Shown here: one piece after another, positions 1 to 8,511 of the stretch
How the letters are laid out: the number at the start of each line of letters is the position of its first letter
Numbering within the stretch: position 1 is the stretch's first letter
Assembly (NCBI GenBank): GCA_963708725.1
Contig: CAVPTL010000009.1
Span: 301,007 to 365,006 of the forward strand
Source of the DNA: CAVPTL01 sp963708725
Lineage (GTDB): Bacteria; Actinomycetota; Thermoleophilia; Gaiellales; JAICJC01
DNA length: 64,000 nt
Reading direction: 5' to 3'
The notes under the pieces: model-generated
Seen by the model: only the letters and a program-made list of their open reading frames with translations
The model's database searches: none
Told to the model about the DNA's origin: nothing
Program-made: the position numbers and the translations under genes

Positions 1-2
1 CG

Positions 3-1349
3 TTGACCCTGCACGGGAGCGGGCCGATCACCAGGCTGACCTGCGCCTCGTCGCAGTGCGTCACGACTCTGCGCCGCTCCCATGGTCACGCTGTGGTGAC
101 CCTCACGCGGCTGCACGCGGCGATTCGCGGCGGTTCACGTCAAGACATCTACAAGCTCTCATGGAAGGTCGGTGACCCGCATCTGCGGCTCGACGCCGAG
201 GCGTTGCGGCCGCTGAGCCCGGTGGGTTCGATCGCGTTGGCCCCCATGTCGAGCTGGGCGCAGTCTGCCCCGAGCGGCCTGGTCGGCGCGCTCAACGGCG
301 ACTTCTTCGGCTATCGAGGCTGGAGTGGCGGAACCCCGAGTGGCATGCTCGTGCATTCCCGTCACGTCGACGCGTTCGGGTGGGGTGGGCCAGGAGTCGG
401 CTACACCACCAAAGCTCTGGGTGGCCAGGACGGCGGCCTGGTGTTCGGCACGCCGCGCGCGGTGCCCGACACGATCACGTTGCCAGACGGTGGGGCTACC
501 ACCATCGGCGCGTTCGTCACGACGCCCGGTGCACTCGCCTCTCAGCTCACCAAGCTTCCCGGTGACCAGGTGGCCGTCGTCACCACTCACAGCCAGGTTT
601 TCAAGGTGCCGGCGAACTCGGTCGCGGTCGTGCTGGGCAGCTCGGCCACGCCCAATCCATTTCCGACGATGCTGCGTGGCTCACGCCCCGGTTATCGCAA
701 CCCCACCAACACCGCGACCTCGGCCAAAGAGACGGTGGTCGCGTTTCGATTCGGCGAGCGTGGAGTCGCGACCCGCACGCTGACGCTTCCGATCTCGCAG
801 ACCGCGTGCCCGGCCGGTGTGTGCGCCGCCGGCTCGCGGGTGACGCTTCACTCAGGTCAGGCCTTGCTGGTGGCTCGGGCGGGTCGCTTCGCCGGGGACG
901 GCCTGGTCACGGCCGCCGGCCGGACTTCCACGCTTCGAGTTGCTGTCGACCCCGCCAAGTGGGCCAACGTCGGCGATGTGATGGGTGGCAAGCCGCTGCT
1001 CGTCAAAAACGGCGTCGCCCGTTACACCACTCCCTGGGCAGACCCGCCGATGATGGATCACAACCCCTGTTACCAGTGGTGCGGCCGGTTCTGGCGTCCC
1101 GCTCTGATGATGGGCACCGACGGGTGGGGCTCGATGCTGATCACCGGAGCCCCCGGCTCGGGTGTGTACGGATGGCAGTGGACAGCAATGCTGCGCCAGC
1201 TGGGCGCGCGGGATGCGATCGGCTTTGACAACAACTCGTCGACCGAGCTGCTGGTTCCCGGTCACAGCCCGTCCACCGGGTGGACGTTTGACAGCTCCGA
1301 TCACTGGGAGCGCGACATCCCCGAGGCAACGGCGCTGTCGTTCAGATAG
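3..1349 (+). CDS. Phosphodiester glycosidase (NAGPA-like) family protein, possibly 5'-truncated
   Basis: Members of this family resemble the lysosomal uncovering enzyme and cleave sugar-phosphodiester bonds; bacterial ones are usually exported and of unknown substrate. The reading frame is open to the window edge and begins with a TTG, so the true start and any signal peptide may lie upstream. The family core is visible as ALNGDFF near residue 97, a GGKPLLVKNG segment near residue 328, and a C-terminal block IGFDNNSSTELLV near residue 408, which corresponds to the DGGGSS-type closing motif of the family but with NNSS in place of GGGSS. The gene ends 57 bp before folP on the same strand. Family assignment is fairly secure; function is not. 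Confidence 0.75.
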   Translation: MTLHGSGPITRLTCASSQCVTTLRRSHGHAVVTLTRLHAAIRGGSRQDIYKLSWKVGDPHLRLDAEALRPLSPVGSIALAPMSSWAQSAPSGLVGALNGDFFGYRGWSGGTPSGMLVHSRHVDAFGWGGPGVGYTTKALGGQDGGLVFGTPRAVPDTITLPDGGATTIGAFVTTPGALASQLTKLPGDQVAVVTTHSQVFKVPANSVAVVLGSSATPNPFPTMLRGSRPGYRNPTNTATSAKETVVAFRFGERGVATRTLTLPISQTACPAGVCAAGSRVTLHSGQALLVARAGRFAGDGLVTAAGRTSTLRVAVDPAKWANVGDVMGGKPLLVKNGVARYTTPWADPPMMDHNPCYQWCGRFWRPALMMGTDGWGSMLITGAPGSGVYGWQWTAMLRQLGARDAIGFDNNSSTELLVPGHSPSTGWTFDSSDHWERDIPEATALSFR

Positions 1350-1406
1350 CCCCCTCGCCCACGTGAGCGCCGGGGCGAGCTGCCCGCCCCGGCGCCCCCG
1401 TCGGTA

Positions 1407-2237
1407 GTGTCCCGACCGATGAGCCTTCTGGATCGGTTTCCCCGCCCCGCGGTGATGGGGATCGTCAACGTCACTCCCGACTCGTTCTCGGACGGGGGAG
1501 AGTTCCTGGAGCCCGGCGCCGCGGTCGACCACGCCCTGGAGCTGGCCGCCGACGGGGCCGATCTGCTCGACGTGGGCGGCGAGTCGACCCGGCCAGGCGC
1601 TCAGCCGGTGGGCCTCGATGAGGAGCTGCGTCGCGTGATCCCGGTGATCTCCGCGATCGCCGGCCGAACCGATGTCCCAATTTCGATCGACACGATGAAG
1701 GCCGATGTCGCCGAGGCGGCGCTGGCTGCCGGAGCGAGCTTTGTCAACGATGTCTCCGCGCTTCGGGGCGACCCACGGATGGTGGAGGTGGTCGCCGCCG
1801 CCGAGACACCGGTGTGCCTGATGCATATGCTCGGGGAACCCCGCACGATGCAGGACAACCCGCGGTACCACGACGTGGTTTCCGAGGTCGCGGCGTTTCT
1901 CGAGCAGCGGGCCGACGCGGTCGCCGCGGCAGGTGTGGACCGCGCCCGGATCTGTGTCGATCCGGGCATCGGGTTTGGCAAGACGCTCGATCACAACCTG
2001 GAGCTTCTGAGGCGGCTCGACGAGATCGCAGCGCTCGGCTATCCGGTCGTGGTGGGAGTCTCGCGCAAGCGGTTTCTGGGGGCCATCACCGGCGCCGGTG
2101 AGCGGGGCCGAGAGGCGGCGTCGCTGGCGGCGAGCCTCGCCGCCCTGCATCGCGGCGCGTGGATGGTGCGCGTCCATGAGGTGCGGCCGGTGCGCGATGC
2201 GCTGGCCGTCGAAGCCGCGATCGAGGGCGCGGTGTGA
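1407..2237 (+). CDS. folP: Dihydropteroate synthase
   Basis: Condenses 6-hydroxymethyl-7,8-dihydropterin pyrophosphate with p-aminobenzoate in folate synthesis; cytoplasmic target of sulfonamides. The 276-residue protein has the normal length and carries NVTPDSFSDGG (residues 21-31), GGESTRPGA (57-65), the SIDT pterin-site segment and DPGIGFGKT. The GTG start at 1407 gives MSRPMSLLD; an ATG at 1419 is an equally reasonable start. The stop overlaps the start of folB in a GTGA, so the two are translationally coupled. folK lies 1.1 kb further on the same strand, separated by a response regulator and a membrane protein, so the folate genes are close but not contiguous. Confidence 0.96.
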   Translation: MSRPMSLLDRFPRPAVMGIVNVTPDSFSDGGEFLEPGAAVDHALELAADGADLLDVGGESTRPGAQPVGLDEELRRVIPVISAIAGRTDVPISIDTMKADVAEAALAAGASFVNDVSALRGDPRMVEVVAAAETPVCLMHMLGEPRTMQDNPRYHDVVSEVAAFLEQRADAVAAAGVDRARICVDPGIGFGKTLDHNLELLRRLDEIAALGYPVVVGVSRKRFLGAITGAGERGREAASLAASLAALHRGAWMVRVHEVRPVRDALAVEAAIEGAV

Positions 2238-2596
2238 GCGGCCCGCTGATCGAGATCCGGGGGCTGCGGGTGTTCGCCCATCACGGTGTGTTCGAGCACG
2301 AGCGCCGCGACGGGCAGGAGTTCGTGATCGACGTGACGCTGCGCGCGACCAGTGGGGCGGCGGGCGACACCGATGACCTCGCCGATGCCGTCGACTACGG
2401 CGCGGTCAGCGAGCGGGTTGTCGAGCTTGTGCGCGGCGGCCCCTACAACCTGATCGAGAAGCTGGCCGATGTGGTTGCCACCGACGTGCTCGCGAACTTC
2501 CCCGTGGATGAGGTGACGGTGCGAGTGGCGAAGCCGGATGCGCCTATCCCGCACGCGTTCGATCACGTCGCGGTCACGGTCACGCGCCGCGCCTGA
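2234..2596 (+). CDS. folB: Dihydroneopterin aldolase
   Basis: Converts 7,8-dihydroneopterin to 6-hydroxymethyl-7,8-dihydropterin and glycolaldehyde in folate synthesis. The 120-residue length is typical of the small tunnelling-fold enzyme. Visible signatures are IEIRGLRVFAHHGVFEHER at the N-terminus, the DLADAVDYGAV segment, and PYNLIEKLADVVA, which includes the conserved glutamate of the active site. It starts with GTG at 2234, inside the folP stop codon, which fixes the start and implies coupled translation. Confidence 0.95.
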   Translation: MSGPLIEIRGLRVFAHHGVFEHERRDGQEFVIDVTLRATSGAAGDTDDLADAVDYGAVSERVVELVRGGPYNLIEKLADVVATDVLANFPVDEVTVRVAKPDAPIPHAFDHVAVTVTRRA

Positions 2597-2645
2597 CCGC
2601 CGGTTGGCCTTCCCGCAGGGTGTTTCCGGCCGTATAACTGAAGCA

Positions 2646-3305
2646 ATGGCAGCCCCCATACGGATCGTGGTAGTGGACGACCACCCGCTCTTTCGCCGTG
2701 GGCTGGTCGGTCTGCTCGAAAATGCTGGCATGAAGGTCGTTGGTACAGCCTCGAGCATGACCGAGGCCATCGAGCGCGCGGTGCATCTCCGTCCCGACGT
2801 CGTGCTGATGGATCTCGCGCTGAAGGACGGCAGCGGGATCCTCGCGACCCGGCGTCTGCTGGACGCGGTGGGCGGCGGTGTGAAGGTCGTGATGCTGTCC
2901 GAATCGCACGATCCCGAGGTCATGCTCTCGGCGGTCCGCGCCGGCGCTGTCGGCTACCTGACGAAGGACCAGACGCCCGACCGGCTGGCCGACGCCATCG
3001 CCGGGGTGGTGGGTGGCGAGGCGGCCCTGTCGCGGCGGATGGTGACCTACCTGCTGGATGACGTGCGCGGCGGTGAGCAGCGCCTGGAGCTGGCGCCACG
3101 ACCTCCGCAGCGCGAACGTCTGACCCCGCGGCAACTCGAGATTCTCCGTCTGATCGCCAGCGGCTACACCACCGGCGCGATCGCATCCGAGCTCTACCTC
3201 TCGCCCGAGACGGTGCGCTGGCACGTCAAGGCGATCCTGCGAAAGCTGAACGCCCGCACGCGTGCCGAAGCCGCCGCGGCCCTCCATCAGGTGGCCACGG
3301 CGTAG
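2646..3305 (+). CDS. NarL/FixJ-family response regulator (receiver + LuxR HTH)
   Basis: A two-component output protein: the N-terminal receiver is phosphorylated by an unseen histidine kinase and controls a C-terminal LuxR-type DNA-binding domain. The receiver shows VVVDDHPLF (acidic pocket), the phospho-acceptor Asp56 in VLMDLALKDG, the switch Ser in VVMLSES and the conserved Lys in YLTKD. The HTH is LTPRQLEILRLIASGYTTGAIASELYLS plus a recognition helix ending RKLNARTRAEA. The ATG at 2646 gives MAAPIRIVVVDDH, a standard receiver start; the frame is open further upstream but would overlap folB. No kinase gene is adjacent, so it is an orphan here. Target genes are unknown. Confidence 0.9.
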   Translation: MAAPIRIVVVDDHPLFRRGLVGLLENAGMKVVGTASSMTEAIERAVHLRPDVVLMDLALKDGSGILATRRLLDAVGGGVKVVMLSESHDPEVMLSAVRAGAVGYLTKDQTPDRLADAIAGVVGGEAALSRRMVTYLLDDVRGGEQRLELAPRPPQRERLTPRQLEILRLIASGYTTGAIASELYLSPETVRWHVKAILRKLNARTRAEAAAALHQVATA

Positions 3306-3318
3306 CTTCAGGTGTGAG

Positions 3319-3633
3319 TTAGCGGCGGGTGCGCGCGGTCTCGGTTGCGAGCCGCATGACCCACAGCGACACCATCAGGCAGTACGTGATGGCGATGCAG
3401 GAGATGCAGAGCGCGGTGGCTCGTCCGGCGGGGCCGGACAGGAGCGTGAAGATCTCACCCAGCAGCGGCTTCATCGCGACAAACGCGATCAGGCCGGTCA
3501 TTCCCAGGTGAATCGTGGTGCGCCGGATCTCCCGCGGTCGGAGCTTGGGATACCGTGCGTCGGCCCACGTAGCGAGGGCGGCAGGGCAGATCAGGAGCAC
3601 GACGGTCAATTCCATGAGGGTCGACATGGTCAT
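3319..3633 (-). CDS. Small integral membrane protein, function unknown
   Basis: A 104-residue protein facing the response regulator tail to tail. Three hydrophobic stretches are visible: residues about 5-22 (LMELTVVLLICPAALATW), about 43-66 (LGMTGLIAFVAMKPLLG.. FTLLSG) and about 72-93 (ALCISCIAITYCLMVSLWVM), so it should span the membrane three times. The C-terminus is basic (ATETARTRR), suggesting a cytoplasmic tail. It starts with ATG at 3633. I do not recognise a family. The long, uninterrupted hydrophobic pattern makes it more likely real than a shadow frame. Confidence 0.6.
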   Translation of the reverse strand: MTMSTLMELTVVLLICPAALATWADARYPKLRPREIRRTTIHLGMTGLIAFVAMKPLLGEIFTLLSGPAGRATALCISCIAITYCLMVSLWVMRLATETARTRR

Positions 3634-3743
3634 CCTTCGTCAGAGCGTGGGAGCTTGGTACGGCCCGCGAAAAGCCGTCCCCCAGCAGCATCGGCAAAGA
3701 TGAGCAAATTGTTAAGGACACGAATGAAAGTGCACCCCATCGG

Positions 3744-4211
3744 GTGACTCTGGCGCTTGTCGGATTCGGCGCGAACCTCGGGGATCCTGCGGACACGCTG
3801 CCGCGGGCGGTGGCGGCGTGTGCGCGCCTCGGAACGCTGCGGGCGGTGTCACCGACGTATCGCACCGCCCCGATCGGGATGACCGACCAGCCCGACTTCC
3901 TGAACGCTGTGGCCATGCTGGAGACCGATCTCGACCCCGCCGGCCTGCTGGCCGGATTGCACCGTATCGAAGCGGAGTTCGGGCGGGTCAGAGACGTGCG
4001 CTGGGGGCCGCGCACGCTCGATCTTGACCTGCTGTGGTTCGACGGAGTGGAGTCGGATGACCCCGACCTGGAGCTGCCACATCCCCGCGCACACGAGCGC
4101 GAGTTTGTGCTCAGGCCGGTGGTCGATATCGCTCCCGACACCATGCTTCGCGGACGTACGGCGAGTGCCTGGCTTTCCCAGATCGACCCCCAGGGCGTCG
4201 AACGTGTGTGA
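3744..4211 (+). CDS. folK: 2-amino-4-hydroxy-6-hydroxymethyldihydropteridine pyrophosphokinase
   Basis: Transfers pyrophosphate from ATP to 6-hydroxymethyl-7,8-dihydropterin, the step that feeds FolP. The 155-residue protein has normal length and shows GFGANLGDP near the start, SPTYRTAPIGMTDQPDFLNAV, and the family signature RWGPRTLDLDLLWFDG followed by LPHPRAHEREFVLRPVVDIAPD. It starts with GTG at 3744. With folP and folB upstream it completes a three-gene pterin branch of folate synthesis. Confidence 0.95.
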   Translation: MTLALVGFGANLGDPADTLPRAVAACARLGTLRAVSPTYRTAPIGMTDQPDFLNAVAMLETDLDPAGLLAGLHRIEAEFGRVRDVRWGPRTLDLDLLWFDGVESDDPDLELPHPRAHEREFVLRPVVDIAPDTMLRGRTASAWLSQIDPQGVERV

Positions 4212-4252
4212 TCCGTGTGCGCGCGCCCTCGATTTATGCGTAGACTTGGTGC

Positions 4253-4591
4253 ATGTCGTTTCTCGAGGACCTCGAGGAGTTCGACGCCGAGCTTGAGCTT
4301 CGGCTGAAACGTGAATACGCAACCGTTTTCGGGATGTTCCGCTACTGCGTGCTCACGGCAGAGGCCACGTACCTGTGCAACCGCTTGGTGATGGAGTCCC
4401 AGCACACCACCGCCTACCCGATGGTGCATCTGTCGATGGAGGACGTGTGGGTGTGGGACAAGAACCGCCCCAGCCGGATCATTCCCCGGGCCGAGGTGCA
4501 CACCACCCAGGATGTAACCGTCGAGGAGCTGCGGCCCGAGGGGACGATCGACACGGTGCTGCCCCCGGGTTTCGAGCTCTCGGACGACTAG
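4253..4591 (+). CDS. DUF2469 family protein
   Basis: A 112-residue acidic protein. The pattern LEDLEEFDAELELRLKREYATVFGMFRYCVLTAE, followed by LSMEDVWVWDKNRPSRIIPRAEV and QDVTVEELRPEG, matches the DUF2469 family of actinobacteria (conserved VWD..RP and DVxVEEL elements; family recalled from memory). Members have no established function. The stop codon overlaps the GTG start of coaX (shared G at 4591), so the two genes are probably co-translated. Confidence 0.75.
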   Translation: MSFLEDLEEFDAELELRLKREYATVFGMFRYCVLTAEATYLCNRLVMESQHTTAYPMVHLSMEDVWVWDKNRPSRIIPRAEVHTTQDVTVEELRPEGTIDTVLPPGFELSDD

Positions 4592-5280
4592 TGCGGCTGG
4601 TTATCGATGCCGGCAACTCCGACACGGTTGCCGGCCTGTTCGACGACGCCGAGCTGATCGCCCACCGGCGAGTGGCCACTGACCATGCGCGTGCCGATCG
4701 CGAGATGGTTGGAGTGCTGCTGGGCGACGGCGTCGACGACGTCGTTGTCGCGACTGCGGGGCCGGCCCTCGATGCCGGCTATCGCGCGGTCGTGCTCGAG
4801 CTCACCGGCCGGCCCCCCGTGGTGCTCGCGGCCGCCCCGGTCGGGCCCGACCGGCTGGCCGACGCGGCGGCGGCGTTCGCGCTGATCGGCGGCCCCTGCA
4901 TCGTCGCCGATATGGGCACCGCCACCACCGTCGACGTCGTGGGCGCCTCGGGCGAGTGGGCCGGTGGCGCGATCGCTGCAGGGATGGCGATTGCCACAGC
5001 GGCGCTGGCGGCCCGGGCCGATCGCCTCCCAGCGGTCGAACTGGTTGCCCCGAAATGCGCGATCGCGACCGACACCGACGCCGCCATCCGCTCGGGAGCC
5101 GTGTTCGGTCATGCCGCGCTCGTGGACGGCCTGGTTGCTCGGTTCCGCGAGGAGTTGGGGGCCGAGCTACCCGCGGTCGCGACCGGCGGCCTCTCGGCGG
5201 TGGTCGCGCCGCACTGCCGGACGATCTCGCAGGTTGACCCGTGGCTCACGCTGCGGGGACTCGCGATTCTCGGCGGCTAA
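4591..5280 (+). CDS. coaX: Type III pantothenate kinase
   Basis: Phosphorylates pantothenate, the first step of coenzyme A synthesis, with an ASKHA fold that needs a monovalent cation. The 229-residue protein starts LVIDAGNSDTVAGLF (P-loop-like phosphate 1 motif), has IVADMGTATTVDVVG (phosphate 2 and catalytic Asp region) and the adenosine-site ATGGLSAVV near the C-terminus. The frame is open upstream to 4375, but the family N-terminus and the overlap with the preceding stop place the start at the GTG at 4591. It converges with the PhyH gene; the two ends overlap by 4 bp. Confidence 0.92.
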   Translation: MRLVIDAGNSDTVAGLFDDAELIAHRRVATDHARADREMVGVLLGDGVDDVVVATAGPALDAGYRAVVLELTGRPPVVLAAAPVGPDRLADAAAAFALIGGPCIVADMGTATTVDVVGASGEWAGGAIAAGMAIATAALAARADRLPAVELVAPKCAIATDTDAAIRSGAVFGHAALVDGLVARFREELGAELPAVATGGLSAVVAPHCRTISQVDPWLTLRGLAILGG

Positions 5281-6065
5281 GCCGCCGCCCAGACCACCGG
5301 GAACAGCGGATGATCCATCGGAGCGCCGGCGTCCAGCTCGTCGGTCAGGCCGGGGAACTCGGGCGAGGTCTTCCAGCCGCGGGGAGCGTGGGTGACGTTG
5401 TCGCCGATGAAGCGCACCGAGAACGCCCGCCGTAGGCCCGTGGTCGGCCCCGACGCATGCAGCGTCAGCATGTTGAAGAACACCGCATCGCCTGGCTCGA
5501 GCTCCCAGCCGATGATCGGGAAATCGGCTCGGTGGGCTTCGATGTCGGGGAGGTCGGCCAGCGCGCCTTCGGGAAACCAGCGGGCCTGCCCGTCCATGAA
5601 GGTGCGCGGCATCAGCCACGGCCCGCGATGCGAGCCGGCGACGAACTCGAGCGTCGCCGAGCGCGGCACCGGATCCACGGGCATCCACACGCTGCACGTC
5701 TGTGAGCCGTCGACGTTGTAGTACGGCTGATCCTGGTGCCAGGGAGTCGGTTGCCGGGTCGCGGCCTCCTTCACCAGCACATGGTCGTGATAGAGGCGGA
5801 TCTGCGAGCTCCGGGTGAGTTCGCCGGCGATCGCGGCTGCCTGGCTCTGCCGGATCACCTGCTCGAGTTCGGGAATCCGGTTCCAGTTGCAGAAGTCCTC
5901 GAAGAAGCGGCCGGGATCGTCGTCGCGTGAGGCGACCAGCGCGCGTGGGCTGGGCTCGGCCAGGTTTCGGTCGATTCCGCGCGTGACCGTCGCGACCTCA
6001 TCGGGGGTGAAGGCCGCGCGCACCACGACCGCCCCGTCACGTTGAAAGTCTTCGACCCTGCCCAC
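5277..6065 (-). CDS. Phytanoyl-CoA dioxygenase (PhyH) family protein
   Basis: A predicted Fe(II)/2-oxoglutarate-dependent oxygenase; substrates in this family range from fatty acyl-CoAs to small metabolites and cannot be told from sequence. The 262-residue protein has the double-stranded beta-helix iron site: HxD in PTPWHQDQPYY near residues 130-140, the distal His in FNMLTLHASG, and the 2-oxoglutarate-binding Arg in RRAFSVRFIGD. The length is normal. It stands alone, divergent from the membrane protein at 6103, with only 37 bp between the two starts. Confidence 0.87.
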   Translation of the reverse strand: MGRVEDFQRDGAVVVRAAFTPDEVATVTRGIDRNLAEPSPRALVASRDDDPGRFFEDFCNWNRIPELEQVIRQSQAAAIAGELTRSSQIRLYHDHVLVKEAATRQPTPWHQDQPYYNVDGSQTCSVWMPVDPVPRSATLEFVAGSHRGPWLMPRTFMDGQARWFPEGALADLPDIEAHRADFPIIGWELEPGDAVFFNMLTLHASGPTTGLRRAFSVRFIGDNVTHAPRGWKTSPEFPGLTDELDAGAPMDHPLFPVVWAAA

Positions 6066-6102
6066 GCGAGCACATTACCGCGCATGGGAGAATCGCGGCT
6101 CG

Positions 6103-6873
6103 ATGGAGAAGCTCAGAATCGGAGGGTTCGGCGCGACCGTGATCTTGACGATCGCGCTGCTGCTGAGCGACTGGCCGTTGGGGTTCTGGCGGGAGTTCTG
6201 GGTCGAGCATCCGCTGTGGGCGGCGGTGGTGGGTGGATTCCTCCTGCTGCTGGTAACGGCCTTCGGTCTGGACGCGTACGTCCGTCGCCGAGAATCCAAG
6301 CGCTGGCGTGTGATCGGGCGGGTGGCGGCGGGGGAGTTCAACTTCGGTTGCAGCGAGGCCTGGGTATCGATGCTCGAACTGGTCGGCATCGCCGAGATCC
6401 GCGGTCAGCTCTCACCGGCGATCCAGCAGCGCCTCGATGTCACCCGGCCCGTGATCGACTCCTACGCACAACGCCTGGGCGAGCTTCCTGAAGGGCACCA
6501 GCGCGATCGGGTGGTGATGCTCGCGCAGGATCCGCGGTGGGGGGCGGCGGTGTCTCCGGTGTTGAACGCGGTGGGGATCGAGCTGGCAAATGCGGTTTCG
6601 CGATGGAGCGCCGCGCTTTTGACGTTGCAGGACGAGGACATGTTCACCGCCATCGACAGGTTCGGGTTGGTGGGCACCGACATCAGCGATCTCGCCCAGG
6701 CCCTGGATCCCGTGTACGAGGCGCGTCTCGGGTCAGCCGCGGTCGCCGACCTGTGGATGTCGCTGTACGGGCGGTTCGTGCGCGAGGGGGAGGAGTGGGA
6801 GGCGCGGTTTCGGGGTGTGCCGACCGCCGTGCCGTCGATCGGTAGGAGGTTTTGCGATCGTCCCGCCGCTTGA
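6103..6873 (+). CDS. Membrane-anchored protein of unknown function
   Basis: A 256-residue protein with two transmembrane segments near the N-terminus, residues about 8-22 (FGATVILTIALLLSDW) and about 39-58 (AAVVGGFLLLLVTAFGLDAY), followed by a basic stop-transfer patch (VRRRESKRWR) and a soluble, mostly helical domain of about 190 residues. No family or catalytic motif is recognised. The topology (short outside loop, large cytoplasmic domain) suggests an anchored cytosolic protein. The 3' end overlaps the start region of the acetyltransferase gene. Confidence 0.6.
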   Translation: MEKLRIGGFGATVILTIALLLSDWPLGFWREFWVEHPLWAAVVGGFLLLLVTAFGLDAYVRRRESKRWRVIGRVAAGEFNFGCSEAWVSMLELVGIAEIRGQLSPAIQQRLDVTRPVIDSYAQRLGELPEGHQRDRVVMLAQDPRWGAAVSPVLNAVGIELANAVSRWSAALLTLQDEDMFTAIDRFGLVGTDISDLAQALDPVYEARLGSAAVADLWMSLYGRFVREGEEWEARFRGVPTAVPSIGRRFCDRPAA

Positions 6874-7423
6874 CACCGAACGGCTGCGGGTGCGGGCGCT
6901 GACCGAGGCCGACGCCGGGGGCGTCGAGCGAGTGCTGGAGGAGCCTCACGACGAGTGGCTGCGCTGGACGGTCGCGGGGTATTCGCGGCTGGCCGAGCTG
7001 AACCAGCCCCCGTACGGTGAGCGCGCGGTCGAGCGCCGGAGCGACGGGGCTCTGGTGGGGTTGGTCGGATTGGTGCCGTGCCTCGCCCCGTTCGGGGTGA
7101 TTCCCGGGCTCGAAGATGGCGGTGACACCGGTCGGTTTCGTCCGGAGGTCGGCCTCTACTGGGCAACCGCGCCCGACGAGCGCGGCCACGGGTATGCCGG
7201 CGAGGCCGCCACCGCGTTGATCGCCTATGGCTTCGAGCAGCTGCGGCTCGGCCGTATCGTGGCCACCACCGAGCACCAAAACGCCGCGTCGATCAAGGTC
7301 ATGCGAAAGCTCGGCATGCGCGTGGAGTCCAACCCTGAGCCAGTTCCGGAGTGGTTCCAGGTCGTGGGTGTGATCGAGGTGAATAAATGGTGCCAGGCAC
7401 CATTTATTCACCCGCCGCCGTAG
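6815..7423 (+). CDS. GNAT-family N-acetyltransferase (RimJ/RimL type)
   Basis: Predicted acetyl-CoA-dependent acetylation of a protein N-terminus or small amine. The order LDTERLRVRALTEAD, then EVGLYWATAPDERGHGYAGEAATALIAYGFEQLRLGRIVATTEHQNAASIKVMRKLGM is the RimJ-like pattern with the acetyl-CoA loop (RGHGYAGEA) and the N-A-S-x-x-V-M-xKLG C-terminal motif. The start is uncertain: GTG at 6815 overlaps the previous gene, but a strong ribosome binding site (GGTAGGAGG, 6841-6849) points to a start near 6857, where only an ATC is in frame. The last residues, after VIEV, are encoded by a perfect palindrome (7379-7411) and look added. Confidence 0.82.
   Translation: MCRPPCRRSVGGFAIVPPLDTERLRVRALTEADAGGVERVLEEPHDEWLRWTVAGYSRLAELNQPPYGERAVERRSDGALVGLVGLVPCLAPFGVIPGLEDGGDTGRFRPEVGLYWATAPDERGHGYAGEAATALIAYGFEQLRLGRIVATTEHQNAASIKVMRKLGMRVESNPEPVPEWFQVVGVIEVNKWCQAPFIHPPP
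7379..7411. repeat. Perfect 16-bp inverted repeat with a 1-nt loop
   Basis: Left arm GTGAATAAATGGTGCC (7379-7394), a single A, and the exact reverse complement GGCACCATTTATTCAC (7396-7411). It lies between two convergent genes: it encodes the last residues of the acetyltransferase on the plus strand and contains the stop codon of dusB on the minus strand. It could act as a bidirectional terminator, but there is no T-run. The GGTGCC/GGCACC core resembles REP-type palindromes mobilised by REP-associated transposases, one fragment of which is at 44.8 kb. Confidence 0.85.
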
Positions 7424-8475
7424 ATCGAGATCGGGAGGTCGAGCGTGCGGTCAGACTCGGATGTGGGCAGCAGCTCGAGTTCGGCCGCGTGGGCCACGAG
7501 CAGCTCGCGGGCGCCCGGGCAGGCATTCAGCAGAACTGCCTCGGCGTCATCGACGGTCTGGCAAAGCATCAGTTCGCCGCGAACCGCGCGGGCGCCGTCG
7601 GTGCCACGTAGGTACCAGCCGTAGAACTTGCGGAGAAACCCGACCGACCGCTCATCGCCCATCTCGCGCACCACCTCGCGCATGAAGCGGACAAGCTCGG
7701 CGTACAGCTCGGCGCGCTCCGGCTCGGCCGACTCCGAGCCCGCCATCTGGCTGAGTGCCCATGGGCGGCCCTGGGCGCCGCGCCCGACCATGACCGCGTC
7801 GGCCCCGGTGGAGTCGAGCACGATCTGGGCGCGCGCACGATCGGTGATGTCGCCCGAGGCGATCACCGGTATCGAGACACGCTCGACCAACTCGGCAGTG
7901 AGCGTATGGTCGGCTGTGCCGGTGTACATCTGCTGCGCCGAGCGGGGGTGGAGGGTGAGCGCCGCCACACCCTCGGCCTCGAGCTTCGGGCCAAGATCGA
8001 GCGCCGTCCGCGAGCCGTTGCGAAGTCCCCGACGCATCTTGACCGTGACCGGCACGTCGACCGCGTCAACCACCGCACGGGCCAGCGAGCACGCGAGCTC
8101 GTGCTCTTCGAGCGCACTGGCACCGGCGCCGGTCTTGGTGACCTTACGCACGGGGCAGCCGAAGTTGATGTCGACGATGTCCGCGCCCGCCGCGACCACC
8201 ATCTGGGCGGCCTCGGCCATGCGTTCGGGCTCCGAACCAAAGATCTGAACCGCCAGCGGATGCTCGTCCCGCGCGATCCGCAGATACCCCAGCGTGCGCT
8301 CGTTCCCATACGAGAGACCGCACGACGAAACCATCTCCGAACAGACCAGACCGGCCCCGAATCTCCGCCCCTGGCGCCGGAACGCCTGCACCGATACGCC
8401 GGCCATTGGTGCGAGCACAATTCGCGATGGAATCTCGACGTCGCGGATGTACCACTTCTCGGTCAGCGGGTTCAT
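7408..8475 (-). CDS. dusB: tRNA dihydrouridine synthase
   Basis: Flavoenzyme that reduces specific uridines in the tRNA D-loop to dihydrouridine. The 355-residue protein has the TIM-barrel N-terminus SRIVLAPMAGVS, the catalytic Cys107 in DINFGCPVRKVTKTGAG, the phosphate/FMN motifs TLHPRSAQQMYTG and IPVIASGDI, and GADAVMVGRGAQGRPW, followed by a helical tRNA-binding C-terminal domain. The DusB subgroup is inferred from overall pattern. The start is an ATG at 8475. Its stop codon is inside the palindrome 7379-7411, and the start lies close to the greA promoter on the opposite strand. Confidence 0.92.
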   Translation of the reverse strand: MNPLTEKWYIRDVEIPSRIVLAPMAGVSVQAFRRQGRRFGAGLVCSEMVSSCGLSYGNERTLGYLRIARDEHPLAVQIFGSEPERMAEAAQMVVAAGADIVDINFGCPVRKVTKTGAGASALEEHELACSLARAVVDAVDVPVTVKMRRGLRNGSRTALDLGPKLEAEGVAALTLHPRSAQQMYTGTADHTLTAELVERVSIPVIASGDITDRARAQIVLDSTGADAVMVGRGAQGRPWALSQMAGSESAEPERAELYAELVRFMREVVREMGDERSVGFLRKFYGWYLRGTDGARAVRGELMLCQTVDDAEAVLLNACPGARELLVAHAAELELLPTSESDRTLDLPISIYGGG

Positions 8476-8511
8476 GAGCAGGATCCTAGCCAGGGCGATC
8501 GAATCCGACGT

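Noticed and set aside
852..2177. 441-residue minus-strand open frame
   Set aside because: Overlaps folP and the glycosidase on the opposite strand; His/Arg/Gly-rich shadow typical of high-GC DNA.
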